From NCBI RefSeq assembly GCF_003020115.1, contig NZ_PYFX01000002.1:496001-560000 (forward strand): 64,000 nucleotides of DNA. Direction: 5' to 3'. This document shows positions 55,909-63,821 of this stretch, piece by piece. Below the pieces are notes generated by a model. It made no database searches. It saw only the letters and a program-made list of their open reading frames with translations, and was not told where the DNA came from. The translations under genes and the position numbers were made by a program. Positions within the stretch are counted from its first letter, which is position 1. Each line of letters begins with the position of its first letter. The stretch comes from Bradyrhizobium sp. MOS002. GTDB taxonomy: Bacteria; Pseudomonadota; Alphaproteobacteria; Rhizobiales; Xanthobacteraceae.

Positions 55909-58073
55909 GCCTTTTTCCCCGCAGCCAGCAGTTTCCGATCGATCGGCAGGCGCCGCAGTGCGACGCCGGTTGCCGCGTAAATGGCGTTGCGCAGTGCCGG
56001 CGGGCCGGCTGTCGTGCCGGTCTCGCCAATTCCGCCGGGCGCCTCGCCGCTCTTGACGACGTGAACCTCGATCTTGGGTGTCTGGTTGATCCGCAACATC
56101 CGGTAGTCATTGAAGTTGGATTGCTGGACGCGCCCCTTGTCGATGGTGATCTCGCCGTAGAGCGCGGCGGTCAGGCCGAAGATCAGCCCGCCCTCGACCT
56201 GAGCCACGATCGTATCGGGATTGACGGCGATGCCGGTATCCACCACCGAGGTCGCACGGCGCAGATTGACCTCGCCTTGCTCGTCGACCTCCGCTTCCAC
56301 CACGGTTGCGATGAAACTTCCGAACGACGGCTGCAGGCACACGCCGCGCCCGACGCGCGCCGGCAAGGGTTGCCCCCAATTGGCCTTCTCTGCCGCGAGA
56401 TTGAGGACCGACAGGAAGCGCGGTTGATTGGCCAGCATGCCACGGCGAAACTCGACGGGGTCCTTGCCCGCCTTGCGCGCCAGTTCGTCCACGAAGCATT
56501 CGACCGCAAACACGTTGTTGTTGGGTCCCACCCCGCGCCAGAACCCGGTCGGTATCGCCGGCGGTTCGGCCCGCACATATTCGACGTGGAAGTTCGGGAT
56601 CTCGTAGGGCACGTCGGTGGCGCTATCGACCGCGTCGATATCAATGCCCTTCTGGAACGCCGGCGGCAGCCAGCGCGCGATGATCGCAGCGCCGGTGATC
56701 TTGTATTTCCAGCTGGCGATCTTGCCGTTGGACAGGGTCGCTGCGATCGTGTCGCGATAGACCGGCCGATAGACGTCGTGCTGAATGTCTTCCTCGCGGG
56801 TCCACACCACCTTGACCGGCCCGTCGACCTTCTTGGCGATGCGGACCGCCGTGACCACCATGTCGGGCTCGAGCTTGCGGCCGAAGCCGCCACCGAGCAG
56901 GTGCTGGTTGACGGTCACCTTCTCGACCGGAAGCCCGGCGGCCTTGGCCGCCTCCGACTGCACCCGCGCCATGATTTGCGTTCCGGTCCAGATCTCGCAG
57001 GAGTCGGGCTTGCAATGCACCGTGGCGTTCAACGGCTCCATCGTTGCGTGGGCGAGGAACGGCAGCTCGAACGAAGCCTCGATCCTTTCGCCGGAGGCGA
57101 GGCCCTTGGCGATGTCACCGGTGGATTTGGCGACCACGCCGTCCTTTGCGCTGGCGGCGCGCAGATCGTCCCAGATCGCTTTCGAATTGATCTTCGCGTT
57201 CGGTCCCTCGTTCCACTCGATGTCGAGCGCATCCAGGCCTTTCTTCGCCGCCCACATGTGGTCGCCGACGACGGCGACGAGGTCGTCGAGCACGACGATC
57301 TGCCGCACGCCCGGAATCTTCTTCGCGGCACGGTCATCGACCTTGCCGATCTTGCCGCCGAAAACCGGGCACTGCGCCAGCGTTGCGAACTTCATGTCCG
57401 GCACGATGGCGTCGATGCCGTAGACGGCCCTGCCGTTGACTTTGTCAGGTGTGTCGAGCCGCTTGAACGGCTGGCCGATATAGACGAAATCCTTGGGGTC
57501 CTTGAGCGGGACGTCCTTGGGCGGCGTCTGGCTGCTTGCGGCAGCCGCGAGCGCCCCGTAAGCAAGCGTCCGGCCACTGGCCTTGTGGGTCACCGCACCC
57601 TTCGACGTCGTGCAACTGGCGGGATCGACTCCCCATTGCGCGGCTGCGGCCTGCACCAGCATGGCGCGCGCGCTGGCGCCGGCTTCCCGCAGCGGTTTCC
57701 AGAACGCCCGCACCGACGTGGAGCCTCCGGTGGCCTGAATGATGAAAATGGGATTGCCGTAGAGCTTCTCGTTGGCCGGAGCGTGCAGCAGTTGGACTTT
57801 CGACCAGTCCGCGTCGAGCTCTTCCGCCAGGATCATTGAGACCGCGGTGTAGATCCCCTGTCCCATCTCGACCTGCGGCATCACCAGTGTGGTCAGACCT
57901 TCGGGATCGATGCGGATGAAGGCATTCGGCGCGAACTTGCCGTCGGTCTTGTCCTCCGGCTGCACTGGCTCGTTGGGGGCGGCGCGCAGCGGCAGGTGGA
58001 AGGCGAGCAGGAAGCCGCTCGCGAGGCCGCCGGTCAGAAGCGCGCGGCGGGAAACGTTGTTGTGTGCATTCAT
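55905..58073 (-). CDS. molybdopterin-binding subunit of a xanthine-dehydrogenase-family oxidoreductase (IorB-like)
   Basis: 722 residues. A twin-arginine signal (SRRALLTGG) exports it folded. It has MPQVEMGQGIYTAVSMILAEEL, PFLAHATMEPLNATVHC, GGGFGRKLEPD, PTGFWRGVGPNNNVFAVE and GEAPGGIGETGTTAGPPAL, the last containing the Glu near the molybdenum. Closest in design to isoquinoline 1-oxidoreductase and membrane-bound aldehyde dehydrogenases: no FAD subunit, electrons pass via 2Fe-2S to cytochrome c. Physiological substrate unknown. Confidence 0.9.
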   Translation of the reverse strand: MNAHNNVSRRALLTGGLASGFLLAFHLPLRAAPNEPVQPEDKTDGKFAPNAFIRIDPEGLTTLVMPQVEMGQGIYTAVSMILAEELDADWSKVQLLHAPANEKLYGNPIFIIQATGGSTSVRAFWKPLREAGASARAMLVQAAAAQWGVDPASCTTSKGAVTHKASGRTLAYGALAAAASSQTPPKDVPLKDPKDFVYIGQPFKRLDTPDKVNGRAVYGIDAIVPDMKFATLAQCPVFGGKIGKVDDRAAKKIPGVRQIVVLDDLVAVVGDHMWAAKKGLDALDIEWNEGPNAKINSKAIWDDLRAASAKDGVVAKSTGDIAKGLASGERIEASFELPFLAHATMEPLNATVHCKPDSCEIWTGTQIMARVQSEAAKAAGLPVEKVTVNQHLLGGGFGRKLEPDMVVTAVRIAKKVDGPVKVVWTREEDIQHDVYRPVYRDTIAATLSNGKIASWKYKITGAAIIARWLPPAFQKGIDIDAVDSATDVPYEIPNFHVEYVRAEPPAIPTGFWRGVGPNNNVFAVECFVDELARKAGKDPVEFRRGMLANQPRFLSVLNLAAEKANWGQPLPARVGRGVCLQPSFGSFIATVVEAEVDEQGEVNLRRATSVVDTGIAVNPDTIVAQVEGGLIFGLTAALYGEITIDKGRVQQSNFNDYRMLRINQTPKIEVHVVKSGEAPGGIGETGTTAGPPALRNAIYAATGVALRRLPIDRKLLAAGKKA

Positions 58074-58081
58074 GGCGGACC

Positions 58082-58549
58082 TCAGGACTGGCCGTTGGCG
58101 GCGTGCTTGATCGCCTCGCGGATGCGCACATAGGTGCCGCAGCGGCAGATGTTGCCGGCCATCGCGGCGTCGATGTCGGAATCGTCAGGATTGGGCGTTG
58201 CCGCCAGCAATGCGGCGGCAGCCATGATCTGGCCGGACTGGCAATAGCCGCACTGGACCACTTCGGCATCGAGCCAGGCTTTCTGTACCTTCGCGCCCGA
58301 TGGCGTGTTGCCGACGGCTTCGATGGTGGTGATGGCGCGGTTCGCGACGGCGCTGACCGACAGCACGCAGGAGCGCACCGCCTTGCCGTCGACATGCACG
58401 GTGCAGGCGCCGCATTGCGCGATGCCGCAGCCGAATTTCGTGCCGGTCATTCCGAGGACGTCGCGCAGGACCCACAGCAGCGGCATGTCAGGTGGCGCGT
58501 CGAACGATTTCGTTTCGCCGTTGATGGTGAGAACAGTTGCCATATGCAT
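58082..58549 (-). CDS. 2Fe-2S subunit of the xanthine-dehydrogenase-family oxidoreductase (IorA-like)
   Basis: 155 residues with two [2Fe-2S] clusters: a plant-type site [22 protein letters not shown] and a helical-domain site [14 protein letters not shown] plus [11 protein letters not shown]. Eight cysteines are intact. No signal peptide of its own, so it is probably exported with the twin-arginine molybdenum subunit encoded 8 bp downstream. First gene of the three-gene operon. Confidence 0.93.
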   Translation of the reverse strand: MHMATVLTINGETKSFDAPPDMPLLWVLRDVLGMTGTKFGCGIAQCGACTVHVDGKAVRSCVLSVSAVANRAITTIEAVGNTPSGAKVQKAWLDAEVVQCGYCQSGQIMAAAALLAATPNPDDSDIDAAMAGNICRCGTYVRIREAIKHAANGQS

Positions 58550-58903
58550 CCCCTTGCTCGCTCGATCGCTTGCGGCGATCTAGTCAGCGAATTTGCGCGC
58601 ACAATAATCATATCGATGCGAAACGATGAAGCGTCGACATGTCCGGCAATGCATATTTGCGCGGTGAGCGCGTCAGGCCATGACGTTCACGAATTTGTGC
58701 GGCGATCGCTGCGGTGATTTTGGGCTAATTGATATGATAAGCGTCATTTTTTGACGCTTTTTCTTCACAGGCGTCGTTGGTCACCGCAGATGATCGTGCG
58801 AATACGCAAAATCATGCGATGACGAAAGTCGTGCGATTGTGGAAGTCGATCGACGGCGCGGATTATCGCATATGAGCAGGGCGGGGCCTGAGCGAGCGCC
58901 TCG
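58550..58903. other. 354-bp upstream region of the oxidoreductase operon
   Basis: AT-richer than its surroundings, with no credible gene. It should hold the promoter of the minus-strand oxidoreductase operon near 58560-58640. The only structured elements are the inverted repeat at 58739-58759 and several GATGCGA/TCGATCG-type near-repeats around 58790-58860. No regulator-binding consensus was recognised. Confidence 0.5.
58739..58759. promoter_or_regulatory. 8-bp inverted repeat with T-rich loop
   Basis: AAGCGTCA (58739-58746) and TGACGCTT (58752-58759) are exact complements around TTTTT, then TTTCTTC. It looks like a weak plus-strand terminator, but no plus-strand gene precedes it, so an operator is the alternative. 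Confidence 0.4.
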
Positions 58904-59029
58904 GCCTTCGAGACGACCGCGTCGCGGTCTCCTCAGGATGAGGCTGACGGGCAGCCGTGCCTGTCGAAATTGCTGCCACAAACTCCGTCCTCATCCTGAG
59001 GGCCCGCCGGAGGCGGGCGTCTCGAAGGA
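58904..59029. repeat. dispersed palindromic repeat, family D copy 2
   Basis: CCTTCGAGACG near the left end and CGTCTCGAAGG at the right, with CCTCAGGATGAGG / CCTCATCCTGAGG-like inner arms. Related to the copy at 26961. Confidence 0.75.
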
Positions 59030-59069
59030 TGGCCGCAGGGGAGATTCGCAAGTTGGGTAAGAACGATGG

Positions 59070-59217
59070 CGCCGGCAGGTCGCTGCAATGCCTTAGCCCA
59101 TCCCACGGCGCGCGCATCCACACATCGCGCTCTTCGTCGGTTGTCAGGATCACCGGAATACCCTTTGGATGGATCGGCTCGATCGCGGCGCGTTCCGCCC
59201 ACGGGCGCCGTCTTGGA
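59070..59217 (-). pseudogene. decayed C-terminal fragment of an SRAP (YedK-like) gene, copy 1
   Basis: Directly after the histidine kinase stop, the minus strand reads IEPIHPKGIPVILTTDEERD then VWMRAPWD, matching the C-terminal part of SOS response-associated peptidases. After APWD the frame slips by one base (AKALQRP continues in the next frame) and the rest is lost. No N-terminal domain or catalytic Cys is present. The same tail follows the second kinase at 63616. Confidence 0.65.
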
Positions 59218-61107
59218 TCAACCGACAAAGGGAAGCCTGATCGTGAACGAGGCACCGCCGTGCTCCCGATTGCTCGCTGATATGAACCCGTTGTGGGCTT
59301 CGATAATGGTGCGCGCAATGGACAAGCCCATGCCCATGCCTTCCGCTTTGCTGGTGTAAAACGGCTCGAAAACTTGTTTCAATTTGTCTTCTGGAATGCC
59401 GGGTCCGCAATCTGATACGGATAGCTCGGCAAATTGATCGACGCGCGCAGTCCGGATGCTGATAGTGCGGCTTTCGTGAGGCGTGTCCTTCATAGCCTCG
59501 ACCCCGTTCAGCACAAGGTTTAAAATGACTTGTTGAAGCTGAATGCGGTCGCCGAGGATCGGTAGCGCATCGGACGTGATCGCGTTGACCATTTCGAATT
59601 TTCGGCTGACGGTTAGCGCCGAAAGAAATCTGACCGTCTCTTGCACAACCTCATTGAGGTCCAATTTCTTCAATTCGAACGGCGCCTTTTTTAGGAGGCT
59701 GCGCATCCTGCGAATGACCTCGGTGGCACGCCGGTCATCCTGCAAAATATCGTTTACAATTTCCCTGAGTTCCACAACATCGGAAAGTGCAGCGATATCG
59801 GGACGCTGCGATTGCAGGATCGCGGCTGCGGTTTCGGCGTTCGTCAGAATAGACCCAAGCGGCTGGTTGATCTCGTGAGCAATCGAGGCGGTCAGTTCGC
59901 CAGCGGTCGCGAAGCGATTAACGTGGGCCAGTTCAGCCATGCGCTGTCGCGACTGTACTTCGGCGAATTGACGCCGACGATGCTCAAATAGCAAAAGCGC
60001 GATCAGTCCCGCTTGCGCGAGGACAAGCGCGATAGTGAACGTGATTTGCCACCAATATCGCTCCCACAACGTGGGCTCCCGGAAGTAGACGGCGCTACCG
60101 GGCGGCAGATTGCGCTCGGCGATTCCCCACCGCTGCATTTGTCGCCAGTCGAACATAGGCGCGGCCAGCTGGACAAAAGTCGGCTTGATGTCGGCAACAT
60201 TTTCGCCGTTAAGGATGCGAAGCGCGACTTCCGCCGCCTGCTTGCTTTGTCTGGCGACGACCTGCATTGGTCCACCGACGATGCCCTCTCCAAAAAAACT
60301 TTCGTCGTGAAAAAAGATGGGTGCGTTGGCTACGCTGTAAAATCGGGTAAACGCAGTGTTACCCTCATGCGCCACTCCCGCCGCATCGACATTCAATCCG
60401 ATCCAGAAAATCGCACTGTGCGGGGGAAGGTTGGCCGCATCCTTAAGCATGTCTTCGAAGGAAAGTTCATTGTACCATCGAAACTGGACACGATCCGCGA
60501 ACCGCGCGGTGGACTTGGCGACCTCGTTACGCCACCAGGTTTCGCTCGGCGAAGCACCGACTACGATGGCAATCATAGTTGTTTGAGGTAGGACCTGCAG
60601 GATATTTTCAAAGAAAACGGGATCGTCGTTCGTGATTGCCACGACAGTGTCGTACTTGGTCAATTTATCGAAGTCCACGCGGCGTCGCTCTACCAGGGTG
60701 TACAGCATCGGCGTGGTTGGAAAGAGGTCCTTGCGGTGCGCCTGCACGAAATTGGCAGCAGGCGCACCGATCGCGACGATCAGGTCGGGCGGCTGGTCTA
60801 TATTGAGGGAACGAAGATACTCGACAAATGGGGCGTCTGACTTGTCGCTGCTTCGCCGGGCATTCACCAGCGATTGGTCTTGAAATTCAATGGATGCCCG
60901 TCGGCTTAGCTCGGCGCGAAGGGCTTCCGAATAATCAGTCCAAGGTCTGAACCTAAGACCGAATGAATGCAGCATCAGTACTCGCTTTGGCTGTGGATCA
61001 GCTGCCGGACTTTGGCCTGTCGTCGCGATCAACAAAGCGATGGTCAACGCAGCGGTGAAGCTCCGCACCCGACAGGTTTGCCATGAGGGAGGCAGCCAGA
61101 AAAGCAT
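59218..61107 (-). CDS. membrane sensor histidine kinase with ABC-substrate-binding-like sensor domain
   Basis: 629 residues from ATG 61107 (GGAG 4-5 nt upstream); the open frame continues 125 codons further without support. A signal/TM segment comes first, then a periplasmic ABC_sub_bind-type domain (RVLMLHSFGLRFRPWTDY, DLIVAIGAPAANFV, FGEGIVGGPMQV). A TM helix near 357-377, HisKA with the phospho-acceptor His in SIAHEINQPLGSIL, and HATPase boxes VILNLVLNGVEAM, DCGPGIP and [11 protein letters not shown] follow. No response regulator is adjacent. The ligand is unknown. Confidence 0.88.
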   Translation of the reverse strand: MLFWLPPSWQTCRVRSFTAALTIALLIATTGQSPAADPQPKRVLMLHSFGLRFRPWTDYSEALRAELSRRASIEFQDQSLVNARRSSDKSDAPFVEYLRSLNIDQPPDLIVAIGAPAANFVQAHRKDLFPTTPMLYTLVERRRVDFDKLTKYDTVVAITNDDPVFFENILQVLPQTTMIAIVVGASPSETWWRNEVAKSTARFADRVQFRWYNELSFEDMLKDAANLPPHSAIFWIGLNVDAAGVAHEGNTAFTRFYSVANAPIFFHDESFFGEGIVGGPMQVVARQSKQAAEVALRILNGENVADIKPTFVQLAAPMFDWRQMQRWGIAERNLPPGSAVYFREPTLWERYWWQITFTIALVLAQAGLIALLLFEHRRRQFAEVQSRQRMAELAHVNRFATAGELTASIAHEINQPLGSILTNAETAAAILQSQRPDIAALSDVVELREIVNDILQDDRRATEVIRRMRSLLKKAPFELKKLDLNEVVQETVRFLSALTVSRKFEMVNAITSDALPILGDRIQLQQVILNLVLNGVEAMKDTPHESRTISIRTARVDQFAELSVSDCGPGIPEDKLKQVFEPFYTSKAEGMGMGLSIARTIIEAHNGFISASNREHGGASFTIRLPFVG

Positions 61108-61518
61108 CGCACTCCGAGCCCCGATCCAAGTGGAGTACCGTATCCGCTCGATTAGATTATCAATAAGTGGAGACAAGGGGAAATTACAGGGCAATTCTGA
61201 TACAAACAGGTCCGCAAGAGTGGCGTGGGAGTTGGGCGCCGTCTGATCCAACTTGATGACGACCGCCGCGACGACGGTCAACGCCCGCTTTCGAGAGCCG
61301 CTGCATCGCGCACCGCCTTGGGTGCACATAGCTGTGTAATTTAGGCCGGTGTGATGATTTGCAAATATATTCATAGCGGGGCGTCGCGCGGTCCCCGCGA
61401 TAGGCCAGGTCGTGCAGAGTACCTGCAGCCCGATGGCGCAGGTCGCCATCGTCGGACGGTCACCGCCAGCGCTTGCGCGCACAGAGGGTCAAGCCGCGCT
61501 ATCGCGCGTCGCCACGGA
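61108..61518. other. 411-bp intergenic region upstream of the histidine kinase
   Basis: Lies between the kinase start and the stop of the Gly/Tyr-rich gene, both minus strand. It should contain the kinase promoter. No open frame with a plausible start, no RNA and no repeat was recognised; the stretch 61345-61375 is notably AT-rich. Confidence 0.5.
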
Positions 61519-61854
61519 TTAATAGGCGCAAATATAGTTTCCGTAAGCATCGTAGCAACTGCGGCGGTACGCAGCAGCGCCAACGGCAGCCGCGCCTACC
61601 GCTGCCGCTCCCACACCGTAGCCCCGATAGCCGTAGCCGCGATAACCGCCCCGATAGCCGTAGCCCCGATAGCCTGCGCCGCGCACCGCAACAGCGCCGC
61701 CGCCTCGCGGTCCTCGAACTGCGACCGCACCGCCGCGGTAACCGCCGCCACCCCGATAGGCACCTCCGCCGCGTCGAGCCTCGGCATCATCGGGGATCAA
61801 GCAGGCGATGAGCAAAACGAAAGCGGCGAGAGGAGCGAGAATATAGCGGAGCAT
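61519..61854 (-). CDS. secreted Gly/Tyr/Arg-rich small protein
   Basis: 111 residues from ATG 61854 (AAGGG 7 nt upstream). A signal peptide (MLRYILAPLAAFVLLIACLI, cleavage near AEA) is followed by repeats of RGGGxYRGG, AVAVRG and GYGYRGGYRGYG, a short Ala/Val-rich stretch, and a conserved-looking end YRRSCYDAYGNYICAY with two Cys. Low complexity suggests an extracellular or surface-binding role; the family function is unknown. A FixK-type box lies 68 bp upstream of its start. Confidence 0.75.
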   Translation of the reverse strand: MLRYILAPLAAFVLLIACLIPDDAEARRGGGAYRGGGGYRGGAVAVRGPRGGGAVAVRGAGYRGYGYRGGYRGYGYRGYGVGAAAVGAAAVGAAAYRRSCYDAYGNYICAY

Positions 61855-61921
61855 AACGGAACCCTTCCATGAATCCTTTAAGCCCCGCTCGCGAGATTGC
61901 GGCTCTCTCCGCGGCGGGAGG

Positions 61922-61935
61922 TTGATGTAGATCAA
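61922..61935 (-). promoter_or_regulatory. FixK/FNR-type box, gene 61519-61854
   Basis: TTGATGTAGATCAA is a perfect TTGAT-N4-ATCAA palindrome. Its centre is 74 bp before ATG 61854, so a class II start at +41.5 would leave a leader of about 33 nt. Confidence 0.65.
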
Positions 61936-62161
61936 TCGAACCCGCGCACTGCTGGCGCGCGGCAAAGGTTTACCCACGATGGATTAAACCTCCCAGTTTC
62001 TTGAGGTTAGGACGGGCAACGGCTCGCACCATCACCGCGTCATCGTCACCACGGCGGTAGGCGACGGGACGGCAGGCACCGCACCGATGGCGGCAGGCGC
62101 GCGACACCGCGAGAGCGGCAGGCATCACGACCGGAGGATAATCCCGTCGAAGATGAAGTTC

Positions 62162-62191
62162 CGCTTGGCACAAACTGCATAGTGCCAAGCG
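62162..62191. promoter_or_regulatory. 10-bp perfect inverted repeat, possible operator
   Basis: CGCTTGGCAC (62162-62171) and GTGCCAAGCG (62182-62191) are exact complements with a 10-nt spacer, one helical turn between arms. The next plus-strand gene starts 68 bp further on. No regulator was recognised from the motif. Confidence 0.55.
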
Positions 62192-62258
62192 TTGATCTGC
62201 AACAAGGCATGCCGAAATCGCATATTCCCAGTGTTACTTGGTTGGATAACATCCGTGC

Positions 62259-62438
62259 GTGAATGGGGGCAGGATTTACCGCGAGCAGTACGAGGAATGT
62301 CGAGCTGAGGCGGCCAAGGCTAACAGCCCATCCAGCAAGGCACAGTGGCTGTTGTTCGCCGACGAGTGGCTAAAGCTGGCCTTGGCCGCCGAGGCCCAGT
62401 CGCAACACGACACGGGCAATCCGGTCGCAGCTAAGTAA
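62259..62438 (+). CDS. small helical hypothetical protein
   Basis: 59 residues from GTG 62259, the only possible start after an in-frame stop. IYREQYEECRAEAAKANSPS then SKAQWLLFADEWLKLALAAEA, a helical protein with a Trp-rich second helix. Small proteins with the ANSP-KAQWL-ADEWLKLA pattern are frequent in Bradyrhizobium; no function is known. No strong SD, which lowers confidence. Confidence 0.6.
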   Translation: MNGGRIYREQYEECRAEAAKANSPSSKAQWLLFADEWLKLALAAEAQSQHDTGNPVAAK

Positions 62439-62491
62439 GGCCGCTTTAGGCAAACGGGTCAGGCAGCGCCCGACGAGCGCAGGACGTTTCT

Positions 62492-62505
62492 TTGATTTGC
62501 GTCAA
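62492..62505 (+). promoter_or_regulatory. FixK/FNR-type box, gene 62603-62851
   Basis: TTGATTTGCGTCAA fits TTGAT-N4-GTCAA. A possible -10 (TATGCT, 62530-62535) would place the start near 62541, 42 bp from the box centre, the spacing of class II FixK/FNR promoters. ATG 62603 is 62 nt further. Confidence 0.65.
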
Positions 62506-62602
62506 CGTCAGCATCCTTTGCGCTCACGCTATGCTTGTTCAGCCGCATCTGAGGGGGCCCCCCGTCATCGAGGACCGGCGACCGAGACCGGGCGATCACG
62601 GC

Positions 62603-62851
62603 ATGAAACACACTTGGTACGTCACCTTTGAAGTGCCGCCGGATGGCACGTTGTCAAAACGGCGACATCCGCGCTTAACCAAGACTTTTGAGACCGAAGC
62701 TGCGGCGAAGGATTTTGCGCGAACCAAATTCAACGACGGACTGATTGTCACTGCGGGGACCATCATCCCTCACGTTCCGAGAGTGGCGATACCGTCAGTG
62801 GATATTCCAGCGTGGCTCGGAAGCGCGCGCCAAGTTGATCCAGATCAATAA
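62603..62851 (+). CDS. small hypothetical protein (MKHTWYV type)
   Basis: 82 residues: MKHTWYVTFEVPPDGTLSKR, RHPRLTKTFETEAAAKDFAR, KFNDGLIVTAGTIIPH. An alpha/beta fold without signal peptide or cysteines; the TKTFETEAxAKxFAR stretch is reminiscent of small DNA-arm or SPOR-like folds, but no family is claimed. Start placed at ATG 62603 rather than 62492, which lies inside the FixK-type box. Function unknown. Confidence 0.68.
   Translation: MKHTWYVTFEVPPDGTLSKRRHPRLTKTFETEAAAKDFARTKFNDGLIVTAGTIIPHVPRVAIPSVDIPAWLGSARQVDPDQ
62835..62848 (+). promoter_or_regulatory. FixK/FNR-type box, gene 62905-63249
   Basis: TTGATCCAGATCAA is a perfect TTGAT-N4-ATCAA palindrome that overlaps the last codons of the preceding gene. 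Its centre is 63 bp before ATG 62905. GATAAT at 62865-62870 is a candidate -10. Confidence 0.6.
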
Positions 62852-62904
62852 TTCGGCTTGCAACGATAATGACATGCTCCGTGGCAGGAAACCGGAGCAA
62901 GGAA

Positions 62905-63249
62905 ATGGTTCAAGATTCAAACGCCAAACAGGTCTGTCGGCGCAGCGCACTCGCTTTTCTTGGCTGCGCGGCTGCATTTGGAGTTGTCGCCTCGTCAGCA
63001 ATTCTGACGGCGTCTGAGGTGGAAGCCCAAGCCACCACCACGCCTGCCACGCCAACGACGCCGCCCGCAGACGCGGTGAAGTCTGGCACAGAGCGGCGCC
63101 AGGAACGGCGAAGCGGACGCACAGAACGACGACAGGAACGCCGCACGGGACGCGCCGAGCGGCGCCAGGAACGGCGCACCGGGCGCGACGAGCGGCGGGA
63201 CGCACGCGACGGCACCACTACCGGCGCCGCGACCGAGCAGAAGAAGTAA
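62905..63249 (+). CDS. exported Arg/Glu-repeat protein
   Basis: 114 residues from ATG 62905 (GGAG 7 nt upstream). A signal peptide with twin Arg (CRRSALAFLG, hydrophobic core, cleavage near EVEA-QA) is followed by a Thr/Pro linker and then a tandem repeat of about 10 residues, ERRQERRTGR, in four imperfect copies. The short acidic/Thr tail ends TEQKK. The repeat is strongly charged, likely a long helix. Proteins of this design are known in Bradyrhizobium without function. Confidence 0.7.
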   Translation: MVQDSNAKQVCRRSALAFLGCAAAFGVVASSAILTASEVEAQATTTPATPTTPPADAVKSGTERRQERRSGRTERRQERRTGRAERRQERRTGRDERRDARDGTTTGAATEQKK

Positions 63250-63615
63250 TCGTTCATCGGGGTAACAACAGCATCGGCCCGCGCCAGCGCGGGCCGATGG
63301 AAGGCCGTACATCGCGCCGCCAGCGCAGGGCCACAGAACCGGGCAAAGGCCGGGCAGCGGATCAGCCCCCACGCGTCGCGATCTGCGGGCCAAATCCCAC
63401 CGAGACGACGCGCGCGATCAGGAACCGCGCGCAAGGGACACTATACGAACACCGACATCGGTTTGCTCTTTGTGTCAGTCAATTAAATGGAGCCGCATGT
63501 TCCGAAGGAGAGAGGGGAGGAGGAGAGGATGAAAATTTCGGAATAATAGCATCCTGCGCATGTTTTGCCCGACGGCGCAACGGCCGCACGAGACGCCCGG
63601 CGAGGGACATCGCAG
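63250..63615. other. 366-bp region without a recognised gene
   Basis: Begins with a 12-bp perfect stem (CATCGGCCCGCG 63272-63283 with CGCGGGCCGATG 63288-63299, loop CCAG) that may terminate the preceding gene though no T-run follows. A short AT-rich stretch lies at 63480-63550, then the segment GCATGTTTTGCCCGACGGCG (about 63557-63576), similar to a sequence frequent in Bradyrhizobium intergenic DNA. No gene is supported. Confidence 0.5.
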
Positions 63616-63800
63616 TCATGCTGCCGCCGCGCTATCCTCTTTGTCGGCCCCACGCATCACGATCCTCAGCGCGTCGTCCGGCAGCGGTCGCTGCGAGGCC
63701 TTGGCCTCATCCCATGGCGCGCGCGTCCGCACGTCCCGCTCCTCGTCGGTGATCAGGATCGCCGGCACCGCCTTCGGATGGATAGGGTCGACCACGCGTT
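63616..63800 (-). pseudogene. C-terminal fragment of an SRAP (YedK-like) gene, copy 2
   Basis: The minus strand after the second kinase stop reads [20 protein letters not shown], then [20 protein letters not shown], ending [14 protein letters not shown] and a stop. It matches the last 60 residues of SOS response-associated peptidases. No upstream SRAP domain or start exists; instead the kinase 3' end is fused directly before it. Less decayed than the copy at 59070. Confidence 0.7.
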
Positions 63801-63821
63801 TGGCGCACGGCCCGTTTTGGG

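Larger units (their letters stand above)
61855..62258. other. 404-bp intergenic region with a FixK-type box and a 10-bp palindrome
   Basis: Holds the FixK-type box (61922-61935), oriented to serve the minus-strand secreted-protein gene, and the inverted repeat 62162-62191. A cysteine-rich minus-strand frame (61970-62188, TTG start, no SD) is not accepted as a gene. Nothing else is recognised. Confidence 0.5.

Noticed and set aside
62161..62180. Sigma-54 promoter (TTGGCAC ... TGCAT)
   Set aside because: The GG and GC elements are 8 bases apart instead of 10, and the sequence is better explained as one arm of a perfect palindrome.
61970..62188. 72-residue cysteine-rich minus-strand frame with CSLC and CRHRCGAC
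   Set aside because: It has a TTG start without SD, the start overlaps a palindrome, and no family similarity was recognised; it is kept as unlikely rather than impossible.
63272..63299. Stem CATCGGCCCGCG/CGCGGGCCGATG as an intrinsic terminator
   Set aside because: The stem is strong, but no T-run follows on either strand, so it is only a possible transcript end.
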